Made by a program: the position numbers and the translations under genes. The notes under the pieces are model-generated. The model did not search any database and was not told the DNA's origin. It was given only the letters and a program-made list of their open reading frames with translations. This document shows, piece by piece, positions 35,019 to 45,479 of a stretch of 64,000 bases of DNA. The stretch spans positions 558,001-622,000 of the forward strand of contig JAMPIV010006374.1 in the NCBI GenBank assembly GCA_024509875.1, given 5' to 3'. The stretch's first letter is position 1. Every line of letters begins with the position of its first letter. The DNA is from Oreohelix idahoensis (taxonomy: Eukaryota > Mollusca > Gastropoda > Stylommatophora > Oreohelicidae).

Positions 35019-35815
35019 TACTTTCGTTTCCATCTCGGCCATCAAACATATTCTGAGAACCGATATCAGCGCTTATAAAGACAAAAATCTCATCCCCACT
35101 GCATGGCGTCAGAATCCAATAAAATTAGAGCGAAAATGGCCGTGTGTTCGATGCCGATTCATTTCGATTGAAAAAATTCACAGAAAATAAACGCGGATGC
35201 GCCCATTACTAAAGAAGATCGGAAACGGAAGCTAACTCTCTCTCAGATAAGTTTAAAACCTAACATCCGGGGGTGAAGTCACGTGTACACAAATCGTATT
35301 GCTAAAAAACTACGATATCCGAAGGCGACACATGTCGCCTCAAGCAGTCGGAACATAGGTGTCGCCCACAGCGTGCTAAAGGTTAATAAACATGACGAAC
35401 TTCACAATAGATCCATTGATGTGGTCAGGCAATTAGTACACAATCAAGATTAATAATAATAATAGTCACTCATATGTATGAAACAATCCTGTCAATAGTG
35501 AAATATGAAATACAGTTGTATACTTTCAATCTACTGAATACTGTATACATGAATATATCTTATGGGCCATACACACACGCCCAGATACACATCTCTACAG
35601 CCAAATGGCTGGAACTTCTATCCCCTCATTTTTCCATAACCTTTTCTGCTAAACTCACTTCTCTTTTTGCACACGCCTCGTTAGCAATCCTTTCCTGCAA
35701 TTTGCGAGCTTGTCACACTGCCAGTCTCATCATGTGACATGGAGTGGCTAGTGGGCTGGGGTAGCGAAGCGATGTTCTGGGCATTCAAACTAACTGCATT
35801 TTCTAACTCCCAACA

Positions 35816-35860
35816 AGCACGCTATTCTTCGGTCGTACACTCCACGAGCACGGTCAGCAT
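35816..35860 (-). pseudogene. Mariner transposase, N-terminal codons beyond the LTR insertion
   Basis: Minus strand from ATG at 35860 gives a short N-terminal stretch (MLTVLVECTTEE, stop TAG at 35824-35822, then RAV) that joins in frame with 4399 onward if the LTR element and one AGCAC are removed. The stop is probably a CAG to TAG change. Together with 3460-4404 it makes a mariner transposase of the usual length. Confidence 0.85.
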
Positions 35861-36055
35861 TTTTAACTGAGCTGCGCATGTGACATCTAGCATCTGCTAC
35901 CTAAAGTAATCATCAGGCTGGATGTTGCTGCTACCTAATGACACCTTTAGAAACTACCAACTACAATTTTCAGCTATCCCATATCAGTTTGTGACCTACT
36001 TACCGACTACCCCTCATATTATCAGAACAATTAACAACAGTCATATTTTGTTGTA
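35861..36055. other. Unassigned DNA between two mariners
   Basis: About 195 bp that should include the 5' terminal repeat of the split mariner; I could not identify it with certainty. Confidence 0.4.
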
Positions 36056-37355
36056 CGAGGAGGAGTCTAAAAGTAACCTTAATATTTTTTTATTAACAGA
36101 ATATGCACAAATAGGAATGAAAGCACATAATCACTTTTCAACATAGTCCCCACCACACTCAATGCAGGTGTGCCAGTGCTTCACTAATGCCTGGATTCCG
36201 CGAGAAAAAAACTCTTCTGACTAACTGCGTAGCCACCGGTGCACCGCCTCTTTCACCTCATCCTTCGTACTGAACTTCTTGCCACTGAGTGCCTCCTTGA
36301 GGGGTCCAAACACAAGATAATCACTCGGTGCGAGGTCCACTGAATATGCTGGATGTGGAAGACACTCCAAATGCAGATTTGTGATTTTCATTACTGTCGC
36401 ACGAGCTGTGGGCGGCCGCACGTTATCATGCTGTAACAACACACCAGAACTGGGCAATCCGTGACGTTTTGACCTGATTGCAGGTTTCAAGTGGTTCCGA
36501 GGCAGATCACAGTATGATTCGCTGTTGATAGTGCGTCCCCTGGGCATGTAATGTACCAGGATTTGGCCTTTACAGTCCCAGAAGAGCGTGAGCATCAATT
36601 TGCCAGCCGACAGCATTGTAAGGAACTTCTTTGCTTTCAGCGATGATGAATGTCGCCACTCCATGCTGGCTCACTTAGTCTCTGGCTGGAAGTAGTGGAC
36701 CCAGCATTTGTCACCTGTGACTATACTGTGTAGAAAGCCATCTCCTTCAGCTTCATAATGTCATAACAGTGTTTCACAAACATACACATGACGTTCTTTC
36801 AGTTCGGGGGTGAGTTGTTTTGGGACCCACCTAGCGGAGACTTTGTGGTACTGCAGCACGTCATGAATGATGTGGTGCGCCAAGCCATGACTGATCTTCA
36901 ATACTCCAGCCACCTCGTTGATTGTTACCAGCCAGTTTTGCCGTATCACTTGTTCCACTGCAGCGATAGCTCAGGCGTAGTCGCAGTGTGAGGCCGGCCG
37001 GAGCGAGCTGCATCAGTCACAGTTGACACCCCACTTTTAAACTTCCTGTGCCCCTAAAAAATCTGCTGAAGTGACACACAAGCTCCCCATACTGCCTCTT
37101 CATCCTCCGATGAATGTCTGCTGGTTTCTCACCCTCACTACTCAAAAAACGAATAACTGCACGCTGCTCTTCTCTCATGCATGCTTCCAAGGGAGCGGCC
37201 TTCTCGGCTATTGTTTACTGACATCATACTTCCCATCAGAACAACAAGCCTGCGCACACTGGTACCTCAAACGGGAGGGCATAACATATTTGTAGTACAA
37301 CGGCCAATTTTGGCTTTTTATTGCCCTATTAAGGTTATTTTTTGACTCACCCTCG
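36056..37355 (-). mobile_element. Mariner element, full length, 1300 bp
   Basis: Flanked by TA (36054-36055, 37356-37357) with ends CGAGGAGGAGTCTAAAAGTA and CGAGGGTGAGTCAAAAAATA. Length fits the ~1.3-kb mariner norm. It lies in the same orientation as, and next to, the mariner split by the LTR element, but differs from it in sequence. Confidence 0.92.
36178..37000 (-). pseudogene. Mariner transposase, decayed
   Basis: Minus-strand DDD-class transposase. The helix-turn-helix region (NEVAGVLKISHGLAHHII, 36925-36870), TGDKCWVHYFQPE (first Asp, ~36715), LLQHDNVRPPTA (second Asp, ~36435), YSVDLAPSDY (third Asp, ~36345) and the C-terminal CGGDYVEK are seen. All three catalytic Asp remain, but stops near 36765 and 36670 and one near 36220 break the frame, and the first ~30 residues are decayed. 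Inactive. Confidence 0.85.
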
Positions 37356-37655
37356 TAGTTTGACCAATTATGCATCATATGTTATATTTCCAAAACAATT
37401 CAACATTAAATAATACAATTATGCAAATTTTTGAAATGCTACATAACTAGGCTTTTTTTTTAAAATATTGAACAACAAAAATCTTCCACTGAATACATTA
37501 CAGTTATTATAAGTAGCTGCAACATCTTAGCTAAATTAATGAAATATGACTTCAGTAGACATATTTCTAGTGTAACACTGTATGATCACTAATACATAAG
37601 TAAAATCAGTTATGAGGGTTACATAATAAAGACTCAACACATCTTTATATATTTC
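37356..37655. other. AT-rich DNA
   Basis: No feature recognised; AT-rich sequence between the mariner end and the piggyBac C-terminal codons. Confidence 0.4.
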
Positions 37656-37658
37656 CTA

Positions 37659-38651
37659 CTAAGGCTTGTGGTATTCTGACAGACAATTCCTACCAGCATG
37701 AAAACATAAAAAAGTATCACAAACTTTACATTTAACTCTTGTTTTTCTTTCAACCTTTACAGTCTGATAGCAAAGCTTACAATTTCTTTTTGTCTTTGTA
37801 AACTCAGGGTCCATGGCATGCCGAGAAAAAACTGGTGGCTTTGAAGCGAGTGGTACATCATCATACAAACCTATGTTCTCCAATTCCCTGTTTAGTTCTT
37901 CTGTAAAATCTAGCTGACCATATCTAGCTGGTCTTTTCAGTTCACCTACATCTGGGTGTTTTTTCTGCCAGTCTTGAAATAAAATGTAAGCATTTACCCT
38001 AGCAATATCCAGAAAGTGAAAAAAAGAGTTTTCCAATATTTATTGGTCTTTCTCAAAACATTGTACTTGTTAATCAGCTGGTCACTCTTGTCCACTCCTT
38101 TCACGTATATATAGTAATCCCTTACAAGATTTGACTGTTTAACATTAAGTTCTCAAAAATTCCCATTAACCTTAGTTTTACGCTAAGCAAACCTGTGGCC
38201 ATTTGTATTGTCAATGCTTGAAACCAGTGTTATAGTTTTGTTATCTCTCCACTGCAGTGCTAGTAATTCTTCATCTCTAACGCATTCCTCATTGCGCCTT
38301 TGATACTATTTTTTTCAAATTCCTTTATATTTGTAAGTGCGGCTGGAAACCCCTTTCTGTTTCTAAGACATGTGCCACAAGCTCCAATCCCTAACTTCCA
38401 CAAGTCCTTCAGTAACTGAATGGATGTATAAAAATTATCAAAATAAACCCTATATCCTTGTCTCAAGAAAGATTTCATAAGATTCATAACTACAGTATAA
38501 GCTAAACCAAATGGTCCATTTGCAGTGTTCCTACCTAAATAAAAATCAAAGTCATAAGTATATCCACTAACAGCATCAGCAAGAACCCATAACTTCATCC
38601 CCCATTTTGTTGCTTGTCTCTAACATACTGTCGAAAAGAATAAAGCCATTT
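37659..38651 (-). pseudogene. piggyBac transposase, middle and C-terminal parts
   Basis: Minus strand. From 38640 down: YSFRQYVRDK, KLWVLADAVSGYTYDFDFYLG (38598-38530), YFDNFYTS and LGIGACGTCLRNRKGFP, all typical of PGBD transposases; the Asp in LADA and in FDNF are catalytic-core positions. A middle part of ~220 bp (38040-38260) is frameshifted. FLDIARVNAYILF begins the C-terminal part (38036 on) and a Cys-rich zinc domain (CKLCYQTVKVERKTRVKCKVCDTFLC) ends it near 37660. The N-terminal half is cut off at 38660 by an RTE LINE; sequence after 41588 continues with a few matching codons (ETHERIVRNKW spans the junction) and then fades. Confidence 0.85.
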
Positions 38652-38660
38652 ATTTCTAAC
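38652..38660. repeat. Target duplication ATTTCTAAC, left copy
   Basis: ATTTCTAAC at 38652-38660 is repeated at 41580-41588, directly flanking the RTE LINE. Confidence 0.8.
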
Positions 38661-41568
38661 CATGGACATCATAAAGACAGCTGCTGCAGAAGCATGTGGT
38701 GAAGTCCGACTTGGGAACAAGAGAAAGAGGACACCTTGGTGGACAGAGGAAGTCAAAGAGAAAATAAGAGAGAAGAAAATGGCATGGAAACAATACTTAG
38801 GAGCTAAAAACACAGCAGGCCAAATAGAGAATATGTGGCACTCAGAACAGAAGCTAAGAACAAGGTGCTTCAGCAAAACAGAAGTCCTGGGAAGAATTTG
38901 GAGAAAAGCTAGAAAAAGATGCGCAAGAAAACCAGAAACTGTTCTATAAAATCCTAAAGAACATGAGGAAGGAAAAACAATGCCCTTTGAAATTTATAAA
39001 GGACAAGCAATGCAAATTGCTTACTGCCCCGAAGGAAGTAATGGAAAGATGGAAAGAATATTTCTCAGAACTCCTTGATGGTGAGCAAGGTCAAGCATCA
39101 GAAATGATAACCACTAGCACAGAAGAGAAAACCAATGGTGGTGAAGATGACATAAAGATGGAAGAACTGAAGGCAGCACTGGAGAAATTCAAGATGGGCA
39201 AAGCAGCAGGGCATGATGGTATAACACCAGAAATGGTTAAGTACATGGGAGCATCAGGCGACCTATTACTCTTAACCTTTAGCATGCTGCACTCTTTGGC
39301 AGAAATTTGCGCCTGCAGCTGCATTCTTTTTCACAACGCCCCGTTTTTATAGTGGGTGACTTGAAACGTCTATAGTTTCAGTGTTTCTTGGTCAATTGCT
39401 ATCATTTTTGGAATTTACATAAATAAATGAATGATGAATCTGATGATATAAAATTTGTTTGTGTACATGTTAGATGTGATAGGAAGAGAGGAATGGAAAG
39501 ATGAAAAAAACGAAAAAAAAATAAATAATAATAAATTTTTTGTTTTAAATTAAAAAAAAAAAACCAACAAACGAAGAGTCCTTATCCCTTGCATCTCAAT
39601 GAAAGTCATTTGACCAATACAAATCAAATGACGATCTTTTCGTTACACCCATCATCAGTAGCAAACTAACAAACGCCCTCGTCAGCAGTGACATTCGGCC
39701 GTAACCCTAAACCTTTCCCATAAAACTAAACCTAACCCCTAAAATTAGACATACTAGCAATGATATTCTTCTATCGTTCCCATCTCTGCCATCACCCATA
39801 TTCTGAGAACCGATATCAGCGCTAATAAAGACAAAAATCTCGTCATTGCATCGGAGTCAGAATCCATTAAAATTTGAGCGAAAATGGCCGCGTGGTCGAT
39901 GCCGATTGATTTAGATTTTAAAAATTCACAGAAAATAATCGCGAATACACCCATCCCTAAATAAAGATCGGAAACGGAAGCTAACTCTCTCGCAAATAAC
40001 ATTACAACTTAACATCCGGGGGTGAAATCACGTGTACACAAATTATAATGCTAGAAACTGACGATGTCTGTAAGTCGCAATAATGCGCCTGCAGCTGGAA
40101 GAACATAGCGTACCTCACTCGCAATAATGCGCCTGCAGCGTATTAAAGGTTAAGGGTCCTACAGGCAGCGTGGTGCAACCAGACTATACCAAAGGATTGG
40201 GAGATTGCCATCATAACACCAATTTTCAAAAAGGGCGACAATCGACAATGTGGAAACCATAGAGGCATATCCCTTCTCAGTGTCCCTGATAAAATCTACT
40301 CTAGAATCCTAGAGCAGAGACTCCGATGCCTAGCTGAGCCACAATTGGATGAGGTCCAGTGCGGATTCCGAGCAAACTGAAGTACTCAAGACCTAATCTT
40401 GACACTCAGACAGCTGAGTGAAAAGGCCTTTGAGTATAAGAGTGAGATCCATCTTTGTTTCATAGATCTGGAAAAGGCATTTGACAGGGTCCCCTGGAGC
40501 AAACTTTGGGACTGTTTGGCAAGGAAGAACATTCCAGCACCTCTGATTCATGCTATACAGAGCTTCTACAAGTCTTGCAGAAATTATGTGAGGACAGCAA
40601 ACCATAAGTCAGAAGAGTTCAGGACCACCACTGGTGTAAGACAAGGTGATATCCTGTCACCTTATCTTTTCATACTCCTCATGGACGATGTCATCAAGGC
40701 ATGTAAGGAGAGAACAAGAAAGTATTCAGTGGGGTACTGGAAGATGAGACAGGTCTGTAATTCAGAGCTGGCATTTACTGATGATGTTGCCCTGATTGCT
40801 AAATCAGAGGCACATCTCCAATCCAACCTGCAAGTCTGGAAGGAAGAGCTGGAGAAGAGAGGGATAGTCATAAGCCGCTCTAAAACAAAAACCATGGAGA
40901 TATCACGAGAAGAAAGAAGACATCAGATTAAGCTGGGAGAGCAAGTTCTGGAGCAGGTTGACCACTTTAAATACCTCGGAGCTATTATAGACCAAAAGGG
41001 CGGCATCAAAGAAGAGTTGGCCACTCGAAAAGCAGCAGCTGGGAGACTTTTTCAGGCCATAAATCAAGGATTCCTCAGCAAGAGAGAGGTGGGTAAGAAA
41101 ACGAAGATGGCTGTATACCGCTCCACCTATGTCCCAGTCTTGACATATGGATGTGAGTCATGGGCAATGACTACAACCCACAAAAGCCAGATCCAAACCT
41201 CAGAAATGAGGTATCTGAGGAAGGTGGTTGAAGTAACAAGAAGAGACATGGTCCGCAACCAGACGATACGTCAAGGCCTAAAATCCCACCCCCTGCAGAC
41301 CCAAGTAGAACAGTCCCAACTAAGATGGTTTGGCCATGTCTGCAGAATGGGAGAAGATCGGCTACCACGACAAGCATGGGAAACAAAGAGCCAGGGATCC
41401 AGACCCCCAGGACAACCCAGAGTCCGCTGGGAGGACAACATTAGACAATCTTTGAATGACCGAGGACTAGAATGGAACCAGGCCAGGAGGAAGACAGCCG
41501 ATAGGATAGTCTGGCGCTCTCTCTTCCAAACCTCTACACCTCACGGTAGAAGAGGAATGACTAAGTAA
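38661..41568 (+). pseudogene. RTE-like LINE RT (endonuclease missing)
   Basis: Linker region from 38662 (TPWWTEEVKEKIREKK) has frame changes near 38830 and 38950; the RT begins with AAGHDGITPEM (39210) and is cut by the TTAA element at 39275. It resumes at 40154 (WEIAIITPIFKKGD), has a stop near 40378 and is then open from 40399 to 41568: HLCFIDLEKAFDRVPW, TGVRQGDILSPYLF, ELAFTDDVALIAK (the usual FADD reads FTDD), FKYLGAIID, LTYGCESWAM and RWFGHVCRM. RT copies LINE RNA at nicked DNA. The Ala-to-Thr change beside the catalytic Asp pair is absent from the other copy. Confidence 0.88.
39276..40149. mobile_element. TTAA element copy 3 (piggyBac-like MITE) inside the RTE LINE
   Basis: 874 bp flanked by TTAA (39272-39275, 40150-40153). 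One end reads CCTTTAGCATGCTGC; the other is weaker (CCTTTAATACGCTGC). The RTE copy at ~56820 has the empty site CCCTTAAGAGTAATAGG on the other strand, so a single TTAA became two. AT-rich centre at 39515-39565, no coding capacity. Confidence 0.92.
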
Positions 41569-41588
41569 GTAAGTAAGTAATTTCTAAC

Positions 41589-41830
41589 TATTCTTTCATG
41601 TGTTTCCTTATTAAATTACAGCTAACTTTGTAATAAAATGTATAACTATATTAGGAAGGAAGGGAGGGAGGGACATATATATGTCTTTAACCCAGAATCT
41701 GAACACCCAAAAAATAAAATATTCCGAAAAACAAAAGTTTTTCTGATGACTTTTGGGCGATTTTTAAACCGATTTTTGGCTGACTTGGGCTACTTTGGGC
41801 AATATCCGAAAACCGAAATGTCCGTTTTCA
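41589..41830. other. AT-rich DNA between LINE and minisatellite
   Basis: Should contain the severed N-terminal half of the piggyBac; only a few codons next to the junction can be matched. A short GGGAGGGAGG run is at 41660. Confidence 0.4.
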
Positions 41831-42815
41831 CTTAGTAAGCAGCTTATGGCAACCATTGTAGTTAGCCCACATGTTGTGTAAGCAGCTTATGGCAACAACT
41901 GTAGTTAGCCCACATGTTGTGTAAGCAGCTTATGGAAACCACTGTAGTTAGCCCACATGTTGTGTAAGTAGCTTATGGCAATCACTGTAGTTAGCCAACA
42001 TGTGTATGTAGCTTATGGCAACCACTGTAGTTAGCCCACATGTTGTTATGGCAACCACCTGTAGTTAGCTCACATGTTGTTATGACAACCACCTGTAGTT
42101 AGGCCACATGTTGTTATGGCAACCACCTATAGTTGGCCCACATGTTGTTATGGCAACCACCTATAGTTGGCCCACATGTTGTTATGACAACCACCTGTAG
42201 TTGGCCCACATGTTATGCCAACCATCTGTAGTTAGCCCACATGTTGTTATGGCAACCACCTGTAGTTAGCCCACATGTTGTTATGACAACCACTGTAGTT
42301 AGCCCACATGTTGTTTTGACAACCACCTGTAGTTAGCCCACATGTTGTTATGGCAACCACCTGTAGTTAGCCCACATGTTGTTATGGCAACCACTGCAGT
42401 TAGCCCACATGTTATGACAACGACCTGTAGTTAGCCCACATGTTGTTATGACAACCACCAGTAGTTAGCCCACGTTGTTATGACAACCACCTGTAGTTAG
42501 CCCACATGTTGTTATGACAACCACCAGTAGTTATCCCACATGTTGTTATGACAACCACCAGTAGTTAGCCATGTTGTTATGACAACCACTAGTGGTTAGC
42601 CCACATGTTATGACAACCACCTGTAGTTAGCCCACATGTTGTTATGACAACCACCAGTAGTTAGCCCACATGTTGTTATGACAACCACCTGTAGTTAGCC
42701 CACATGTTGTTATGACAACCACCAGTAGTTAGCCCACATGTTGTTATGGCAACCACCAGTAGTTAGCCCACATGTTGTTATGGCAACCACCAGTAGTTAG
42801 CCCACATGTTGTAAG
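41830..42815. repeat. Minisatellite, ~34-bp unit, about 29 copies
   Basis: Tandem array of GTAGTTAGCCCACATGTTGT-TATGGCAACCACCT with variants (TATGACAACC, CAGTAGTTAG). The first five units are ~43 bp and contain GTAAGCAGCTTATGG. Copies vary by point changes and short gaps. No coding role. Confidence 0.92.
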
Positions 42816-43378
42816 CCTGTGCCATTGTTCATATTCTCGCACTGGTGGTGTCTATAACATTTTATGTCACATGTAGTTGGTAGCCCTATGTCAAACTTTT
42901 CATATTAACCAGCTCTCATGCCAACCTGATGTAAGTAGCAGTCTTGCTATCCCCTCAGACACCCCTGGGAAAGACCTGGCTTGACACACAGTCAGTGTCA
43001 ACAAAAACTGTTCACACAATACTTTGCATAAAATCAGTATACACACAAAGAAACCGAGAACTGCCTGGCAGTAGTCAGGAAGAGATATGTAATCAGTGTC
43101 AAGTTAATGTCTTAAGTATTAACATTAGCAGCAGACCAAACCTGTCGAGACTTGACCCCCAAGTGGGCTGTGTTAAGATCATCCAGGTGTGAAAACTTCC
43201 GGTCAAATATACACCTGAAAATCAGAGAAACAGACATAATTAGCTCTACACAGAATATAAAACACAGTATTCACCATCCTGTCTTTCTAGTAATAGTGCC
43301 ACCATTAATGGTTTATTGTGACTATTACATCTTTAACCTTTCTTACTAGCAAGCATGACATTATTGTATGCCAGGAAC
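42816..43378. other. Unassigned DNA between minisatellites
   Basis: About 560 bp with no recognisable coding or repeat feature; two short open frames lack motifs. Confidence 0.4.
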
Positions 43379-43640
43379 TTCAGCCCCTCTTTCTAGAAAA
43401 TCTGTTGCATGAACAGTCTCATGTAATTATTATATATCAACACCTTCAGCCTAACACTCTAGCAAATTTGTAGCATGAATTGACTCATGTCATTATTACA
43501 TGACATCAACTTCAGTCTATACTCTAGAAGATTAGCTGTATGAATTGTCTCATGTCAATATTATATGACATTAACTTCAGCCTATCACTCTAGCAAAATT
43601 TCTGCATAAATTGTCTCATGTAATTATCAACTTCCAGTAC
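43379..43640. repeat. Minisatellite, ~65-bp unit, four diverged copies
   Basis: CTTCAGCC...CACTCTAGCAAATTTGTAGCATGAATTGTCTCATGT...TTATATGACATCAA recurs with starts at 43379, 43444, 43510 and 43575. Diverged. Confidence 0.7.
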
Positions 43641-43734
43641 CATTCCTGGAAAAACTCTATGGAGATGCCAACAGCCTCAAGCAGACCACTGGTTTCTTTG
43701 ACCATATTAAAGTCCACGAGCAGAAGAAGAAGAA

Positions 43735-45475
43735 GACATTTCTCTGTCCATTTTTAGTTCCATTTAGAACACAGCCCTTTAGACATTCCTCTGTCCATTT
43801 TTAGTTCCATATAGAACACAGCCCTTTAGACATTTCTCTGTAAACTTTCAGTTCCATGTAGAACACAGCTCTTCAAATATTTCTCTGTCTACTTTCAATT
43901 CCATATAGAACACAGCCCAAATATTTATCTGTCCACTTTCAGTTCCATGTAGAACACAGCTCTTCAAATATTTCTCTGTCTACTTTCAGTTCCATATAGA
44001 ACACAGCCCTTCAAATATTTCTCTGTCCACTTTCAGTTCCATATAGAACACAGCTCTTCAAATATTTCTCTGTCCACTTTCAGTTCCGTGTAGAACACAG
44101 CTCTTCAAATATTTCTCTGTCCACTTTCAGTTCCATATAGAACACAGCTCTTCAAATATTTCTCTGTCTACTTTCAGTTCCATATAGAACACAGCCCTTC
44201 AAATATTTCTCTGTCCACTTTCAGTTCCATATAGAACACAGCCCTTCAAATATTTCTCTGTCCACTTTCAGTTCCATATAGAACACAGCTCTTCAAATAT
44301 TTCTCTGTCCACTTTCAGTTCCATGTAGAACACAGCCCTTCAAATATTTCTCTGTCCACTTTCACTTCCATGTAGAACACAGCCCTTCAAATATTTCTCT
44401 GTCCACTTTCAGTTCCATGTAGAACACAGCTCTTCAAATATTTATCTGTCCACTTTCAGTTCCATATAGAACACAGCTCTTCAAATATTTCTCTGTCCAC
44501 TTTCAGTTCCATATAGAACACAGCTCTTCAAATATTTATCTGTCCACTTTCAGTTCCATGTAGAACACAGCCCAAATATTTCTCTGTCCACTTTCAGTTC
44601 CATGTGGAACACAGCTCTTCAAATATTTATCTGTCTACTTTCAGTTCCATATAGAACACAGCCCAAATATTTCTCTGTCCACTTTCAGTTCCATGTAGAA
44701 CACAGCCCTTCAAATATTTATCTACTTTCAGTTCCATATAGAACACAGCCCAAATATTTATCTGTCTACTTTCAGTTCCATGTAGAACACGGCCCTTCAA
44801 ATATTTGTCTATTTTCAGTTCCATATAGAACACAGCCCAAATATTTATCTGTCTACTTTCAGTTCCATGTGGAACACAGCCCTTCAAATATTTATCCGTC
44901 TACTTTCAGTTCCATATAGAACACAGCCCAAATATTTATCTGTCTACTTTCAGTTCCATGTAGAACACAGCCCTTCAAATATATATCTGTCTACTTTCAG
45001 TTCCATATAGAACACAGCCCAAATATTTATCTGTCCACTTTCAGTTCCATGTAGAACACAGCCATTCAAATATTTATCTGTCTACTTTCAGTTACATATA
45101 GAACACAGCCCTTCAAATATGTATCTGTCTACTTTCAGTTCCATGTAGAACACAGCCCAAATATTTATCTGTCCACTTTCAGTTCCATATAGAACACAGC
45201 TCAAATATTTCTCTGTCCACTTTCAGTTCCATGTAGAACACAGCCCTTCAAATATTTACGTGTCTACTTTCAGTTCCATATAGAACACAGCCCTTCAAAT
45301 ATTTATCTGTCTACTTTCAGTTCCATGTAGAACACAGCCCTTCAAATATTTCTCTGTCTACTTTCAGTTCCATATAGAACACAGCCCAAATATATATCTG
45401 TCTACTTTCAGTTCCATATAGAACACAGCCTAAATATTTATATGTCTACTTTCAGTTCCATGTGGAACAAAGTCC
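43735..45475. repeat. Minisatellite, 47/42-bp unit, about 37 copies
   Basis: Unit AGTTCCATATAGAACACAGC-CCTTCAAATATTTCTCTGTC-CACTTTC (47 bp), with a shorter form lacking CTTCA (AGCCCAAATATTT). From about 44550 long and short forms often alternate, suggesting a higher-order repeat. Both strands show long open frames (for example 44602-44919), purely because the repeat lacks stops. Confidence 0.93.
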
Positions 45476-45479
45476 TACA

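Larger units (their letters stand above)
32977..35382. mobile_element. TTAA element copy 2 (piggyBac-like MITE)
   Basis: Ends CCTTTAGCACGCTGC and CCTTTAGCACGCTG (other strand), flanked by TTAA. Without the Tc1 it is about 869 bp, matching the other two copies (878 and 874). An AT-rich run lies at 33215-33265. No transposase of its own. Confidence 0.9.
4405..35815 (-). mobile_element. Gmr1-like Ty3/gypsy LTR retrotransposon with nested insertions and internal array
   Basis: One LTR retrotransposon on the minus strand bounded by LTRs beginning TGTTG and ending CAACA, flanked by AGCAC. Its parts in minus-strand order are 5' LTR, possible primer site, leader, gag, protease, integrase, RT, RNase H, polypurine tract and 3' LTR. 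Integrase ahead of RT is the arrangement described for the Gmr1 group; the other Ty3/gypsy lineages have integrase last. No envelope-like frame is seen. Of the 31.4 kb, later additions make up most: an RLE LINE, four extra copies of a composite unit, three mariners, two TTAA elements, a Tc1 and a LINE fragment. The two LTRs differ by about 17 substitutions and two small indels by eye over roughly 610 bases, so the insertion is moderately young. Gag and pol carry many lesions and the copy is inactive. Confidence 0.88.
32791..35815 (-). repeat. 5' LTR, interrupted by a TTAA element carrying Tc1
   Basis: The LTR is 32791-32976 plus 35387-35815, matching 4405-5017. Between them at a duplicated TTAA (32973-32976 and 35383-35386) sits TTAA element copy 2. 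The intact LTR at 4587-4592 gives the empty site. CAACA at 35811-35815 is followed by the AGCAC duplication. Confidence 0.9.
38661..41579 (+). mobile_element. RTE-like LINE, 5'-truncated copy, carrying a TTAA element
   Basis: Plus-strand LINE lacking the endonuclease domain, bounded by ATTTCTAAC duplications and ending with a TAAGTAAGTAAG tail. Closely similar to the complete minus-strand copy at 55422-58560, which has the same TAAG tail. Short tandem-repeat tails are usual for RTE elements. At 39272-40153 it is split by TTAA element copy 3. Confidence 0.9.

Noticed and set aside
4405..35815. Two separate solo LTRs at 4405 and 32791
   Set aside because: Neither has its own matching flanks, whereas the outer flanks of the pair match (AGCAC) and the mariner frame rejoins across the pair.
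4405..35815. Endogenous retrovirus rather than retrotransposon
   Set aside because: No envelope-like frame is seen between RNase H and the polypurine tract or elsewhere, and the pol order fits Gmr1-type retrotransposons.
41830..42815. Regular direct repeats resembling a CRISPR array
   Set aside because: The units are contiguous with no unique spacers, lengths vary from ~29 to 43 bp, and the context is an animal genome. It is a minisatellite.
44602..44919. Open frames of 86-105 codons on both strands with repeated FQFHVEH-type words
   Set aside because: They come from the 47/42-bp minisatellite lacking stop codons; no start context, no domain.
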